Assembly: GCA_023078555.1 (NCBI GenBank)
Contig: CM041196.1
Span: 7,389,985 to 7,453,984 of the forward strand
Source of the DNA: Ulva prolifera
Lineage: Eukaryota > Chlorophyta > Ulvophyceae > Ulvales > Ulvaceae
DNA: 64,000 nucleotides
Direction: 5' to 3'
The notes beneath the pieces are model-generated. The model was not told where the DNA came from, did not search any database, and saw only the letters and a list, made by a program, of their open reading frames with translations. This document shows positions 35,742 to 47,700 of this stretch, in pieces. Position numbers and translations under genes: made by a program. How positions within the stretch are numbered: position 1 is the stretch's first letter; each line of letters starts with the position of its first letter.

Positions 35742-37039
35742 TCACTGAGGCAAGGTACCCATCTCGAGCTCAGCATGCTGTTCAGGCTTTTCTGCAACGT
35801 GCTCTACTGCAGCTGTCCCCTGTAACCTTCTAGCTGCGGCTTTCTCCCGAACCCAAGCTCCAAGCCAGCAAATACCAAAGGCAAACAACACAAGCACAGA
35901 CACCCCAAAGTACATGGCTGGCGCTGAAGACTCGCCATAGTCCAAAGCATTATACACCCATGAGTCGTCAGCAGCATGCCAGATCCACATGTATATCGCA
36001 TAAATCAGAATATACGCAGAAGGGAATACTACCCATGTGCTGGTCCACGGAAAGCTGCTGATCCAGAGCTCAATCTGAAGTAGAACAGCATTTACGCCAT
36101 GCTTGAAGGCACCATCTGCTTTGATCTGCACATACCTGTGGCGTCAACCACACTGTTGGGGATCACCGGCGCATCAGCTGGGAAGAAACTCGGTTGCAGC
36201 ATGCTGTAAGCGATTGCAGAATGCATGTGTGAATCACTGATCATGGTTAGGTGTCATGTGCTCATGTGCAATCACAGTGCATCATGATGCAAATTTCTCT
36301 TACATCTGAAGCGCACCGAGCCGGGGTATAGTGCTGCCCAGTAGAAGATTGCCACATGCAAGCTAATCGTGATGACTGACGTCCCAATGATGCTGTGAAA
36401 CTTATCAAACCAGTCATATGGTAGCCACGTCCACCCTCCAGCAGCTGGCCTCTTAGCTCTCCGTGTGATGCCGCGAACAGACTGCACGATCCCGACAATG
36501 GAATGCACTGCCATACCCACAAATGTCCAATTAGTGAAGAACGTCGCCCAATCAGCAGTCGAGCCACCGCCTTCTAACTCCAGGATGACGACAAAGAAGA
36601 ATATCAGAAGGAGAAAGCATCTGTAGCCCAGCACAACCTGTACTCCTATGCTGCCGAACCAGGGAGATGTCGACAGATCGTTAGCATCGTGCCATGCCCA
36701 CCCGGCAAGAGATATGCGTTCACTTCTGTCCTTGTGCAACCTACTCCACACATACACTCTCTGTGTTTCAATTCGACCTTGGCATGTTGGCGCATGCAGG
36801 CCTGTTAGTGCAGGTCCCAGACGATGTTGTGTGTTGTCAGCTAGCTATTCTGTGAGAAACAGCGCAGGCCCACACGATCTAGATGGCAAATAACTGCTTA
36901 TATCGCAGGACTCAGGTACGTACCGATTTGTGGAAGCCAGTGGAATCCCACAACGGGTAAGCTGGCATGTGACCAGCAGCACGATAGCGACAAAAACGAA
37001 CGGGACTGCAACGCTGACAACAGCGGACCATACAGCCAT
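35742..37039 (-). CDS. Rolling-stone-like multi-pass membrane protein, copy 1
   Basis: Three exons in phase: 37039-36924, 36740-36317 and 36125-35742, 307 residues. About seven hydrophobic segments are visible: AVVSVAVPFVFVAIVLLVTC, VQVVLGYRCFLLLIFFFVVI, FFTNWTFVGMAVHSIVGIVQ, SIIGTSVITISLHVAIFYWA, VNAVLLQIELWISSFPW, WVVFPSAYILIYAIYMWIW and YFGVSVLVLFAFGICWLGAW. The FTNWTF motif, a WAWHDANDLSTSPWF loop and the KHGVN segment are the pattern of the rolling stone (Rost)/FAR-17a-like group. The cytosolic tail is charged (REKAAARRL). Function is not established in algae; Drosophila rolling stone is linked to myoblast fusion. It is a duplicate of the gene at 40337-41640 with the same intron positions and phases. 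Confidence 0.75.
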
Positions 37040-40000
37040 ATCAGAAGCTGACTTCACCTAGCCCTTGAATCTGCTGTTATGCGGGGACCTCTCGTTGTTT
37101 GGGGTATATCCACGCGCAGACACTTGCCCCGCCTTGCGTTGGTCTCGCCACAGTGATGGTGCACCAGCGCTCATCACAGAGTCGGCAGCGGCTAAAAGCG
37201 TCGTTAATTTGCGTTGACCCTTCTCTGCTGAGCATATTGGATCCTTAGCATGCCTGGATCATGACCTGCGCTTCCTGGGGCGATGCGTCACTACTTGTGA
37301 GAGTTCATGGTGACGTGTGATGTGAATTGTGGCCACCTGTGGCTCAGCCAGCGTGCATACCGACATCCCACACAGAACTCCGATGCCACGGCGTTGAGGA
37401 TGTCAAAACCAGCAAGGCTTTCTGACAGCTTGCAGCCCTCTGCGGGATAAAGATTGGCCAAACACAGCCGCATTGGCACCGAATGTCAGTGTAGCTTCAG
37501 CCAGAATTCAAATGAGCCACTGGTCCTTGGGCCAGCTGGGGCCAAGCCAGGACGTCATCTCGAAGATGCTGACGGTTGTGCTGTGCGCCATCACAGCACA
37601 AACGTCCCATCGCACAGCTTGTGTGCGGTGCGCATGTGCTTCATGCCTGACGGCCCCTCGGCCAGGTCAGGTACACTCCCAGTCTGAATTAACAATCAAG
37701 GTGTATTAGGCACACATTCATCTTGCTATTGAGGTGGCGGAAAAGGCGTCTAGGAGCGAACAGGGAATTCACCCAGCAGAAGTCGTTGATTGACCCAAAA
37801 CGCCCTCGCATGGCAACGGTGACGTCCAGCTCTGAAAAGCAGGAAAACAAACACTGAGGTAGCATACAGTGAGGTGCAAGTGGTGAGGACGTACCACTGC
37901 CCGTACCTCCCTTGCAGCTCCTCCGCTAGGTGTCAAATAAACGTCCCCGCAGGCTACGTCTGCTTGCTGACTGCCAAGCTCAACATCTGGCCGCGTCGTT
38001 GACTTTGGCCATTGGAGATGAGCCAGAGGAGTCCATTCATTGAGGGGACTATGAATCCCCTCACTACAGCTGCTAGTTGCACTGGTGCGCGGTAGCAGCA
38101 TTGATCATCGATCGCTGCACACCGATCTCAACCACCGTAGCCGTATTGAACCAAGTGCACACAAAATATGTTGCAGTACTCGGCTATTCTAGAGTGAAGG
38201 AAAGGCTCAATTGACAGAGGGTGTGATCATACATTTGCGATTTAGCGCCGCTAGCTGATCTGGTTTGCGGATGCCACTGAGTCAGTGCCACTGACCGAGG
38301 CAATGCCTATCGTGGCCTACAGCACACTGTATCTGTGGGTGTGCCAGCACATCCGCCACCAGGCAACACCACGGGCCAGTGCAGGCGAGCGGCCACCTGC
38401 ACTGCCTCAGATGCAGCTGGCTGGGTGCGGGAACAATGATTCCACACCCAGCCTACTCTCTTCCCCACGAATGCTCAGAAGGCCACATAGTCCGATATGC
38501 CAGCCTAACAACAGGAATGGCCAGTCTCCTTTATGGGGCTTCTGGGGCGCCAGTGGCTTGACCTATGGAACTCCGAGAACAAGGATTGGGAACATCGCCT
38601 GCAGGAATCATGGATCCGTTGCTCTGGGGCGGCGTGAAATTGACACAGACTTCTCGCCCGCCAGAAGCCACCAGTGCGCGCCGCTGCATGCAGCTGTGCG
38701 GATTTCCGTTGGCAAAAATAAGCGAGACTGGGCCTTCAGCCGCATGTGCATCACACACCAAGCCCTGGATCCATGGAGATGCACCATCCCGGCCAAAAAA
38801 TGCATGCCATCGTGATATGGGCGGCACTCCAGGCCTGGCCGGAAAAGCGCGCCTCGCTCCCAGCATCTGGCTGTCTATGTTGCGGCGTCCCAGGCAGGCG
38901 TCCGTAGACGGCACACATAGCCTGTCCCTGGCGCTCGCCGCCCGCCTTGATGCTGCCCCGCCCGTGGCCCCAGCAGGTGGGCGCAGCCTATCTCGGGCTG
39001 TGTGACGTTTCACTGCGCATGGGGAGCTTTGGTCTTGTGCTCGAACACCCGCTCGCGATACGGACAGCACTGTATGTCACGTGACGGGCAGGTCCAGCAT
39101 TCCACCTATTCACACCCAAGCGACTGTGCTCCGGCCATCTTGGGAGTGGCGCAAAAGGGTGCGCTTCACGATGGGGGGGGGGCTGCGTGTCAGAGCTGCT
39201 CGGGCACCGGAGTGGGTTTGGCTGGTCTTGGGGCGAATGATGATTCTGCCAGATGAGAGTGCATGTTGTGCATTCTGCGCGAGCTGCAGCCCAGAATGTT
39301 TGGCTGGGTACCCTCGCTTCTGCTAGATTTGTGAGAGGCTCGCACAGCAAAGTTGCGAATGCCAGGCGCAGCACTGCCACCTGTGATCATCGAATTGCCA
39401 GTGCTCGCACGTGATGTATGCTCAGCTCCTGGAGCCGGGGACACGTCAGTCATGTGGGTGAGGTGCAAGTTGAGTGTCGACATGGAGTACCGTTGCAACC
39501 ACATGTCGACGTGGAGTACCGTTGCCACCGCATGTTCGAACATCAGTGCACCTGCACATCGGGTCTGACTGCTCCCCTTGCATCATGGTCCACAGATGGC
39601 GATGAGGATGTGACGCATGCTTTTGATGCAGCACGGACGTACAAAGTGGCACAAATTTTTCTGATTGATGACTGGAATTGTGAACATTCCATCGCTTCAC
39701 GCGGTGTGAATGCATAAATTTTGAAGTGTGAGAGGTTCTCAAGGCCGACACGGCTGGATGTGAATGATTTTGAGGCTGATTTCAGCTTGAATATCATGCC
39801 CCAGCTGCTCGGTCAGAGCAAGTTTCCTACGCACAGCGTCATACGTCCTGTGGTATTGCAGTGCGATTGTCAGGTGGCCATGAACATATGTGCTGCGCTA
39901 CTTGGTTTTGGCACCACACAAGCATGGTGCTGTGCAGCCTGTTGGGTCGGGACAAGGGGCCTCCGATGCTGAGACTGCAAGCTCAATCCCCCCGAGCGAG

Positions 40001-40336
40001 CTCCAGATGGAGATGCCCTCTCCAGCCTTGCTACACGGATATGGGCATGTAGCTGGCATCATTTGTTACACGCTGCTTCATGCATGGCATCAGATGAACA
40101 TGCAATGATGCTATGCATCATATATACACCAATTCTGCTGTAAAAGTCTCTAGTACTTGGACGTCTACAGTGCTGCCACTGGTATCTACCGCTCGAGAAA
40201 AATTGGAATCACCACTTGAACATGTGGCGTCATCGACATAAAGTCGTTATCTGATCAATGATTGACATGAAATCTCAGGAACGAAGCATTCAACATCATA
40301 AATACAGGTTGGAATGTTTACGCAAGCTTATGATCG
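37040..40336. other. Long stretch between the duplicated membrane-protein genes
   Basis: No gene I can support. Forward frames at 38285-38815 and 38565-39005 and the reverse frame 38531-39070 overlap each other and none shows a domain. The stretch may contain a degenerate or very intron-split gene, or simply spacer that came with the duplication. A small 29-bp tandem repeat lies at 39475-39532. Confidence 0.3.
39475..39532. repeat. Two-copy 29-bp tandem repeat
   Basis: Two adjacent copies (39475-39503 and 39504-39532) share the core GTCGAC-TGGAGTACCGTTGC with three base differences between copies. Confidence 0.8.
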
Positions 40337-41640
40337 TCAATGAGGAATCCCACCCATTTCGACATCAGCGGGCTGCTCAGCCTTGTCTATGTTCGGAACA
40401 TGCTCGACCGAAGACTTCGCCAGCACAAATTTGGCAGCAGCCTTCTCTCGGATCCAAGCGCCAAGCCAGCAAATGCCAAAAGTAAACAGTACAAGCACCG
40501 ACACCGCAAGGTAAGCCGCCGGCGCTAAAGACTTTTCATAATTCAAACGGTTGTAGACCCAAGAGTCCTCTGCAGCATTCCAGATCCACATGTATATCGC
40601 ATAAGTCAGAGTGTACGCAAGAGGGAACACCACCCATGTGCTGGTCAATGGAAAGCTGCTGATCCAGAGTTCGATCTGAAGCAGGAGCGCATTGATGCCA
40701 TGCTTGAACGCACTGTCCAGTTTAATCTGCATGAGAGGGCATTCATGAAAGACGTGCTTGTGATGACCAGAGGCACTGCGGAATGGTTTCACACATTGGC
40801 AGCACATCTGTGGTGACACGTTTATGCTGTGCGATTCAGTCACGATCTCATGCAGTTTGTTCTACTCTCCAATGCACGGTGCGACAAACATTCACGGCAG
40901 CTGGCGCATACCGATCCTGGATTTAGCGCAGCCCAATAGAAAATTGCAACGTGCAATGAAATCGAGATTACTGAAGAACCAATGCCTGAATGAAGCTTAT
41001 CAAACCAGTCATATGGTAGCCACTTCCACCCAACAGCTGATGATCTCCGAGCCCCTCTTCTAATGCCGCGAACAGACTGCAGGATCCCGACGACCGCATG
41101 CACAGCCATGCCCACAAAGGTCCAATTAGTGAAGTAAGTCCCCCAGCCGGCCGTTGAGCCCCCTTTTGTGAACTCCCAGATGATGACAAACAAGAATGCC
41201 AGGAGAAGAAAGCATCGATAGCCCAGCACCACCTGTGCTCCTTTGCTGCCGAACCAGGGCGAGGTGCTCAAGTCGTTGGCATCGTGCCATGCCCACCCAG
41301 CAAGATTTACTCGCTCAGCTTTGTCCTTGTGCAACCTGCTTAACACATGCCCTGTTCCAACTCGAATCCGGGCTGGGCGTACTGACGAGTGCAGGCGTTG
41401 TAGCACTGCTTTGTAATGGCCTGGTGAATTCACTTTGCTTCGGTGAGAATGAGCACAGGCCTTGCACATGCAAGGTGGATCTGGCTGCCGACAACTGCAT
41501 ATCGTCAAAGGTACGGGGGCACACCGATTTGTGCAGGCCAACGGAAGAGCACATCGGGTATGCTGGCAAGTGAACAGGAGGACGATGACGCCGAAAACGA
41601 ACGGGATTGCGGTACTGACAATAGCAGACCAATCAGCCAT
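40337..41640 (-). CDS. Rolling-stone-like multi-pass membrane protein, copy 2
   Basis: Paralogue of the gene at 35742-37039. Exons: about 41640-41525 (MADWSAIVSTAIPFVFGVIV), about 41337-40918 (LHKDKAERVNLAGWAWHDAN, FTNWTFVGMAVHAVVGILQS, SVISISLHVAIFYWAALNPG) and 40730-40337 (IKLDSAFKHGINALLLQIEL, YTLTYAIYMWIW, VLVLFTFGICWLGAW). Introns fall at the same codons as in copy 1: after the N-R of the first exon and after the P-G-S before the I-K. The C-terminal tail is longer and Lys/Glu rich (AAAKFVLAKSSVEHVPNIDK). High residue identity over the membrane core with diverged introns indicates an older tandem duplication rather than an assembly artefact. Confidence 0.75.
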
Positions 41641-44600
41641 ATCGCAAATATTGCTACGTTTTAAGTAAGGTGGTCCTGAGAATACCTAGTCCTACGCGAT
41701 GGATCCACGTTCAAGAAGTAAGCGCTGCGTGCGCCTGCCATACGATGCTCTCGCCTGAAGACTATGATGGTGCCACAGAGCTTCCCACATCGTGGGAAAG
41801 CACCGCGGCCCTTGCTGTTTTGTGACGAGTTCGCTTGTGACGCGCATGGCAGTTCCGAACCAGTTCCGTGGGCGTGCACAAGGCCGGTGTTTCTGATGGC
41901 GATGCATCATGAGGGTTCATGGCTGCGACATTCCATTGTGATCTGGCCACAACAGACGTTATGGCGACGTGGGATGGTAGTGTGGCCACATGTGCATGTT
42001 GATGTTGCCAGATTGCCTTGTGGTCCAGAATTAGTAGCTAGAGGGGACACCATCCAGCTGGCTAGGTAAGGCTCTCTATGGCCACTGATATCAATCTCCG
42101 TCAACTTTGGCTTCTGATGTCATGTTTTGTAGGGCAGCATTCGTACGCAGGCAACAGAACCTGCTGGAACTACACTGTCAGACAGCACGAAACGCCAAGG
42201 ACTGGCGACAGATTCAGACCTTGCACATCACACTGGTTCACTCTGACGCTGTGAGAAATGCTGTCGGGCTTCAGCTGTGTAGGGGTCTGCTGCAGCGAGC
42301 TACAGCAGTTTTTGTTCCTGCTGACGTAATCACCACACAGACTGACAGAGGTTATCTGCTCCCAGCTGCTGTAAATAGTTGAGCTGTACAGAAGCCATGC
42401 AGCAGTGCCTGCTTCGGCAAAACACTTCAGCTGGCCACATACGTTTGTTAACTTGAATGGATGTGCTAGATACATGATCTTTCGTCAAGGTCGTTTCCAG
42501 TATGCAAGATTTCTCTGCTCAACATGCTGCCAAGCGTTCCTGTATGCGAAGCCTTGTTTCACGATCAAAGCTGCCTTTATGGATCAGGCCGCATGTCTCA
42601 CATCAGACGAAGACAGTTAGCAGACCTCCTCGGTGTAATGAGCTCACTACATGATGCTGATTGCAAGACAATCGCAGCCATGCGTGGCTGAATTTAGCCT
42701 GGCCGCGGATCCTCATCACTTGTCGGTGCAATTCGAGCAAGCAATACCACGAAGCCCTCAGTGCAAGTGCACGATGCAGTGTTGCATGCGGCCACTGGCA
42801 GCCCTCAGCATTGCCAGCAGGTGTGGCATGCCGCTCCGGGCCTGCTGCTGCATGCGGCATGCCACATCTGCCGGCGGCTGCACCGCACACTGATCTATTA
42901 AAGGAGACATGTTGATGCCTTATCTAGTCTGGAGTGTGCGTACGGCCCAGGCACGAGCTGCACTGGTCCATGCGGGTGGCTTGAGGTGGCAGCAGTGTGC
43001 AGCATGCGGCGCCGCCATTGAGCCCAGTCGGGTTGCGGCACAGAGCTTGCTCCTGTTTTGGGCATGTCCTTCTGTCTCAGCGTTCTTTCGTTACAAGAGC
43101 CCACTGGTTGCTGCATTGTTTCTGAAAATGTCAAGACCAGCACTGGCACTGCGAGGTGATCATGGCAGCTACCACTGCTTCTGCGTACGATGAGCGCAGT
43201 ACCTTGGGGCGGACTCACGGGCACAAAACCCAATCGGATGTGGATTGAGTCGGGTGTCATTTAGTCTTGAAAGGCCTGTGTACACCAATTTTGGTCAAGC
43301 CTGGAGGGAGCTCCCCGGTGAAGGCACATGTCTTTCGGCGATACAGGGAGGTCGCATTGACATGGGCTGCACAGGGAGGCAGTGGTGTTGATGTCGCCCA
43401 CGCAGGCGCCCACAGTTCGGAAAACCTAGCTACGTGTTCCAAGCTTAATCGGGATTAGGCCTAGGCCCGGCCAAGCCTGGTCGCTGTTGAACGTGTCGGC
43501 TGCTGCGGTAAATGTGGCTACTAGAGCAGCTTTGTTAGTTTTCAAAGTCTGTCGACATGGCGCTGAGCTGGATAAGCACGTACGATTGGAGGCTGCGGTG
43601 TATCATATGCATGCATGTGCTGGTACAGACTGCAGCAATCCAGGAATCAAGCCATCGACTTGCGCCTGTGGCCTGCGCAGGCTCGTGTCTACGTGTGGAG
43701 TCGATCTTTCACGGGAAGGCTGCGGCCATCTGTGGGATACAAAGGCGAGCGATGAATGTCAGCAGCATCGCTTGCTGCTAACAACTCGTGACTTGAAAGG
43801 CACTCGGCTCGCAACCATAGGTGTTCGTGTCTCTGTACCATGGGGGCAGATCTGAAGTGGGTGCCTGCCATCGCCCAATGTGCACGTGCCGTCATCATTT
43901 ACATGTGCATATCTTGTATGGTGGATTCTGCATAGTGGCAACATCTCGTTCAGACTGGCTGTGCTGTCGGATTGCAGCGCTGAATCACCTACGCGCCCAC
44001 AGGTGCCAGTGCGCTGGCGCCAGCCTAGCCTGATCGTGGTGGTAGTATCAACATGAGATATTATTTTATAACTTTGCAATGGTAGTGTATGGGGCACGCG
44101 GTCATAGCGTATGAACATGACAGGCTGTCGGCATTGGGACCATGGTTGTTTGGCGAAACATGAAACGACACCGGTTCATTCGACCCGAGAAAATGCGAGC
44201 TACACTGCGCAAGAGTGACGTCCGTCCCTGCTCACACTTTTTAAAGTTGTGTTGCCGATGCCACAGCACCGGCGTGGTCACCTTCCCTGTGGATCCCCTG
44301 GCACGAACATGTTCGTGTTCAACGCAAGGCCAACAATACGATACATGCGCACAGAGAATGAGAATGTCACTTGTAGCATGTCCCTGCAGGTTCGCCTGAT
44401 CTCACTGGCATATGGTGCTGAGCAGCCCAGCTATGGCTCTGTCAAGCTTTGCTTATCAGCGTGCCCTCAAGCCGGGCCGCGCGCATTGGCCAAGGTCAGC
44501 TCCTCCCAGAATGTGATAACAATGCCCAGTATCTCCTTGTTGATGTTGATGTGTGGGTCCCCTCTCACGCATGGCACAGGCGTTAAACAGATCAACTGTG

Positions 44601-44779
44601 TCAGTCGGTGCATCTCCGCAAGCATCTCCTTTGCACAATGCAAACACCCACAACACAGTTCAAGCACAGTCCATGCAATCAGTGCACAATCTGTAGAGGC
44701 ACACAAAGACGGCAAGTATGCAGCCAGCTGATCCAAAGAGGAAGCTGTGTCACTCTTGGCTGCGCCCACACAGCAGTAC
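41641..44779. other. Unresolved region, probably holding one or more intron-split genes
   Basis: Several frames have helix-like, non-repetitive content but cannot be joined with confidence. Forward examples: AAFVRRQQNLLELHCQTARN (about 42135-42240) and GAAIEPSRVAAQSLLLFWA (about 43010-43060). Reverse example: ININKEILGIVITFWEELTL (about 44550-44490), which resembles a HEAT helix of an importin/exportin. No start, stop or complete domain could be established, and the last few hundred bases may include 5' exons of the DNA ligase gene. Confidence 0.25.
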
Positions 44780-47700
44780 ATGCTGCAGGTTCAGGCAACA
44801 GCAGATGGAGACCTCGCAGCAGCACCCAAGCGTATGCTAAAACAGGAAACCGGCTCTAAAAAAGCCCAGAGCTCGCAACTGCATGATGGCCCGCCAAAGG
44901 CGGCAGTCATGTCAGGGGTACGCATCCATTTGCTGGCGGACGCCGCTGCTGCACACCTTCTGTTCTGCATCATGCCTCATGCATGTCCTGGTCCCTGGAG
45001 AGGAGGGCCAGGCAGTGCATACCTGGGGTCACAGAATACCATGCATGTGCAGGACGCTGTGGAGAGGACGCTCAGGAGTGTCCCCAGGATCACAGCGGCC
45101 GCTGTCGGCCAGCTGATGGAGCGGTACCGCATGCTGGACGTGCGGTTCTGAACCACCAGAACGTGTGCCACAATGTGTGCGAGGTGCCAGAGTGACCTCC
45201 GCGGTACAACCGGGCTCAGCATGTGCCTTGTCAGCGGCTTTGTTTCATGCCTGTGTCTGCCCTGGAGAGCTGAATGGCAAAGAGGCATCGTGTCTGGCCC
45301 CGCACGTGCTCAAACCAGTTCTGCAGTCTGACCGCAGCCGACCGCACTGCGCAGACGAGTGTCTAGCCCTCCAGGCCGCAAACACCTTGCAGGAGCTTGC
45401 AGCGGCGTCGCTGTCTGACCTCAGGGGCGTTCCCGGCGTTGGGAAGGTCCTGGCATCGCGTATCCAAGAGGCAGTCCGTGCGGGGCCACCAGTGGCCACC
45501 CCGGCTTCAGCCGAGGCGCCCAGCACGCAGTCTGCGGTCAGGCTCCGGAAGGATGCAGCCGCAGGGGTTGTGGAGGACATGCATGAGCTGCGGCAGAGTA
45601 CGTTGCCATGAACGCAGGAACTGTTTTTGCGTGCACCGGTGACCCATGGGCACCCGCCACGAACCTTGTATATATTCTTCTCAGCACAGCGACAGCATTC
45701 CCACTCTGGCCCCCGTGCTTACAGCAGCGCTGCGACACCGCAACCGGGCCCTGACAGTTGTGCTGCCTGAAGCAGTCTGAGGGCCCCGCTCGCACACACA
45801 CCCCCCCGATGAACTCTTAGAAACTTACACCTCCAGTCTGGAGCCGGAGTCCATGGCGCTAGGCTGAAATGGATCCTTGGTGTTGCGGGCGTATTGATAC
45901 ACGATGCTCTGTGCAATATGCATCTGCTTGAGCTCCGTGTGGTGTGGTCCGGTGTGACCTGAGCTGGCGTGCAGGGCTCGCCGCGGAGCGTGAGCACCTG
46001 CAGGCACTGTCCGCTGCATACTACTCCGGCAGCGCCGGCACATCAGACGCCGCCTTTGACGCGCTCAAAACCGCGTATCAACACGACGTCTCGCTCGTGG
46101 CGGGGCAGGGCGACGGCGGCGCAGCCCTGTCCCTGGATGACACTGTCGGCGCGCCTGTGGCCGGAGGGGCCAAGGCAGAGCACTCCGCAGCGCGCGGCGG
46201 CCGCCTCCTGAGCCTGGCGGCTGTGCACAGTGCCGCCGAGGTCCGCACGTGGTGGGAGCGGCACGTGGAGGCCCACTTTGGGGGTGGCCTGCAGGCGGTC
46301 GAGGTGGCGGTGGAGCCCAAGGTCGACGGGCTGACGCTGCGCGCGTCGTACGAAGACGGCGTGTGCGTCCAGGTGCGGCCTCCAGCCCACGCTGCACCCG
46401 TCCGAGCATGCTGCCTGCTGCGCGGCGTGCTGCGGCCTCCGCCGCCAGCACGTCCCAGGCCCCCTGTTGCGTGCACACGTCCACACCACCACATGCACAG
46501 GCGCCTGCTCGTCTCCTGCAGGCCACGTGGCACGGCAGGCCCCCCACCGCACCTGTGGCCACTGGCTTTCACAAATATCTCAGCACAGGCAGATTGCTCT
46601 GGCTGGGCCTTGTTTTGTGCTGCCGCAGACTTCTTGGTGTCGCACAAGATGGGGAGGACCCTGCCGGCAGCCCCGTTTGGCTCTTCCAGCAGTCCAATGC
46701 AGACGGACAGTGCCGGCCTTGCACGCCGGGCTCGCTTCACGGGGTCCCGGGCCACAGTGTCCATTCATTCGCGCCGTAGAAGCTCCTCAGCTGTACTGCG
46801 TGTAGCTCTGGTCTGTTTTAACAGCACCTGCGTGTGAGGGTGCAGGCTGCAACGCGGGGTGACGGCTTTGTCGGGGAGGACGTCACGCACAATGTCCCCG
46901 CCATCAACGGCCTGCCCCAGCGCCTGCCCGCCGCGTGCCGCGGCCGCAGCACGCCGTTCACGGTGCGTGGGGAGGTCTACATCTCCCACGAGGACTTTGA
47001 GGGCCTGAACCGCGAGCGGGAGCAGCATGGCCTGGAGCCGTTCTCCAACGCGCGCAACGCCGCCGCGGGGTCGCTGCGGCTGCCGGACCCGGTCAAGGCT
47101 GCCGGCCGCCGCCTGCGCTTTGTGGCGTTTGAGTGCATGCCGGGGCAGGGCGGGGGCGTGTTTGCCGCGCGGCACACAGACGCGATGCGTGAGCTCGGCA
47201 CCATGGGATTTGAGACGCTGGAGCCCCACTCGAAGGTCGCGCATGGTGTGGAAGCGGCGATCGGCGCTGCAGAGGGCATGCTGGCCTCCAGGGGGGAGCT
47301 GCCTTTCCAGGCGGACGGCTTTGTCATCAAGCTCAACCGCCTTGCGGTACGCACCTGAGCCCCTTGCGGACGGAGGGGGCCTCACCAGCCGCCGCAACTG
47401 ATATCGCGCGGCATCCTGTGCATATAGCTGCCGTCTACTCCGGACAGTGTGTAAAGCTGCTATGTGCTCAGGCAGTCTCGACCGCTGGCTGACGGCGGGA
47501 CGGACGTTGGGAACCATCAGACAATCATACGTAGCACACAGGGTCCACAGTAGTCACGTGCTGCAGGACCAGCAGGCGCTCGGCGCAAATAACACGGACC
47601 CCAAGTGGGCAGTTGCATGGAAGCCAGCGGCCGAGGTGGCGGTGACGCAGTTGCGAGACATCACGGTGTCGGTCGGCCGCTCGGGTGCGCCCCCCCACCC

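Noticed and set aside
46043-46764. Reverse-strand frames of 165-228 codons over the ligase Ia/adenylation exon
   Set aside because: Shadows of a GC-rich exon whose forward frame carries the KVDG active site.
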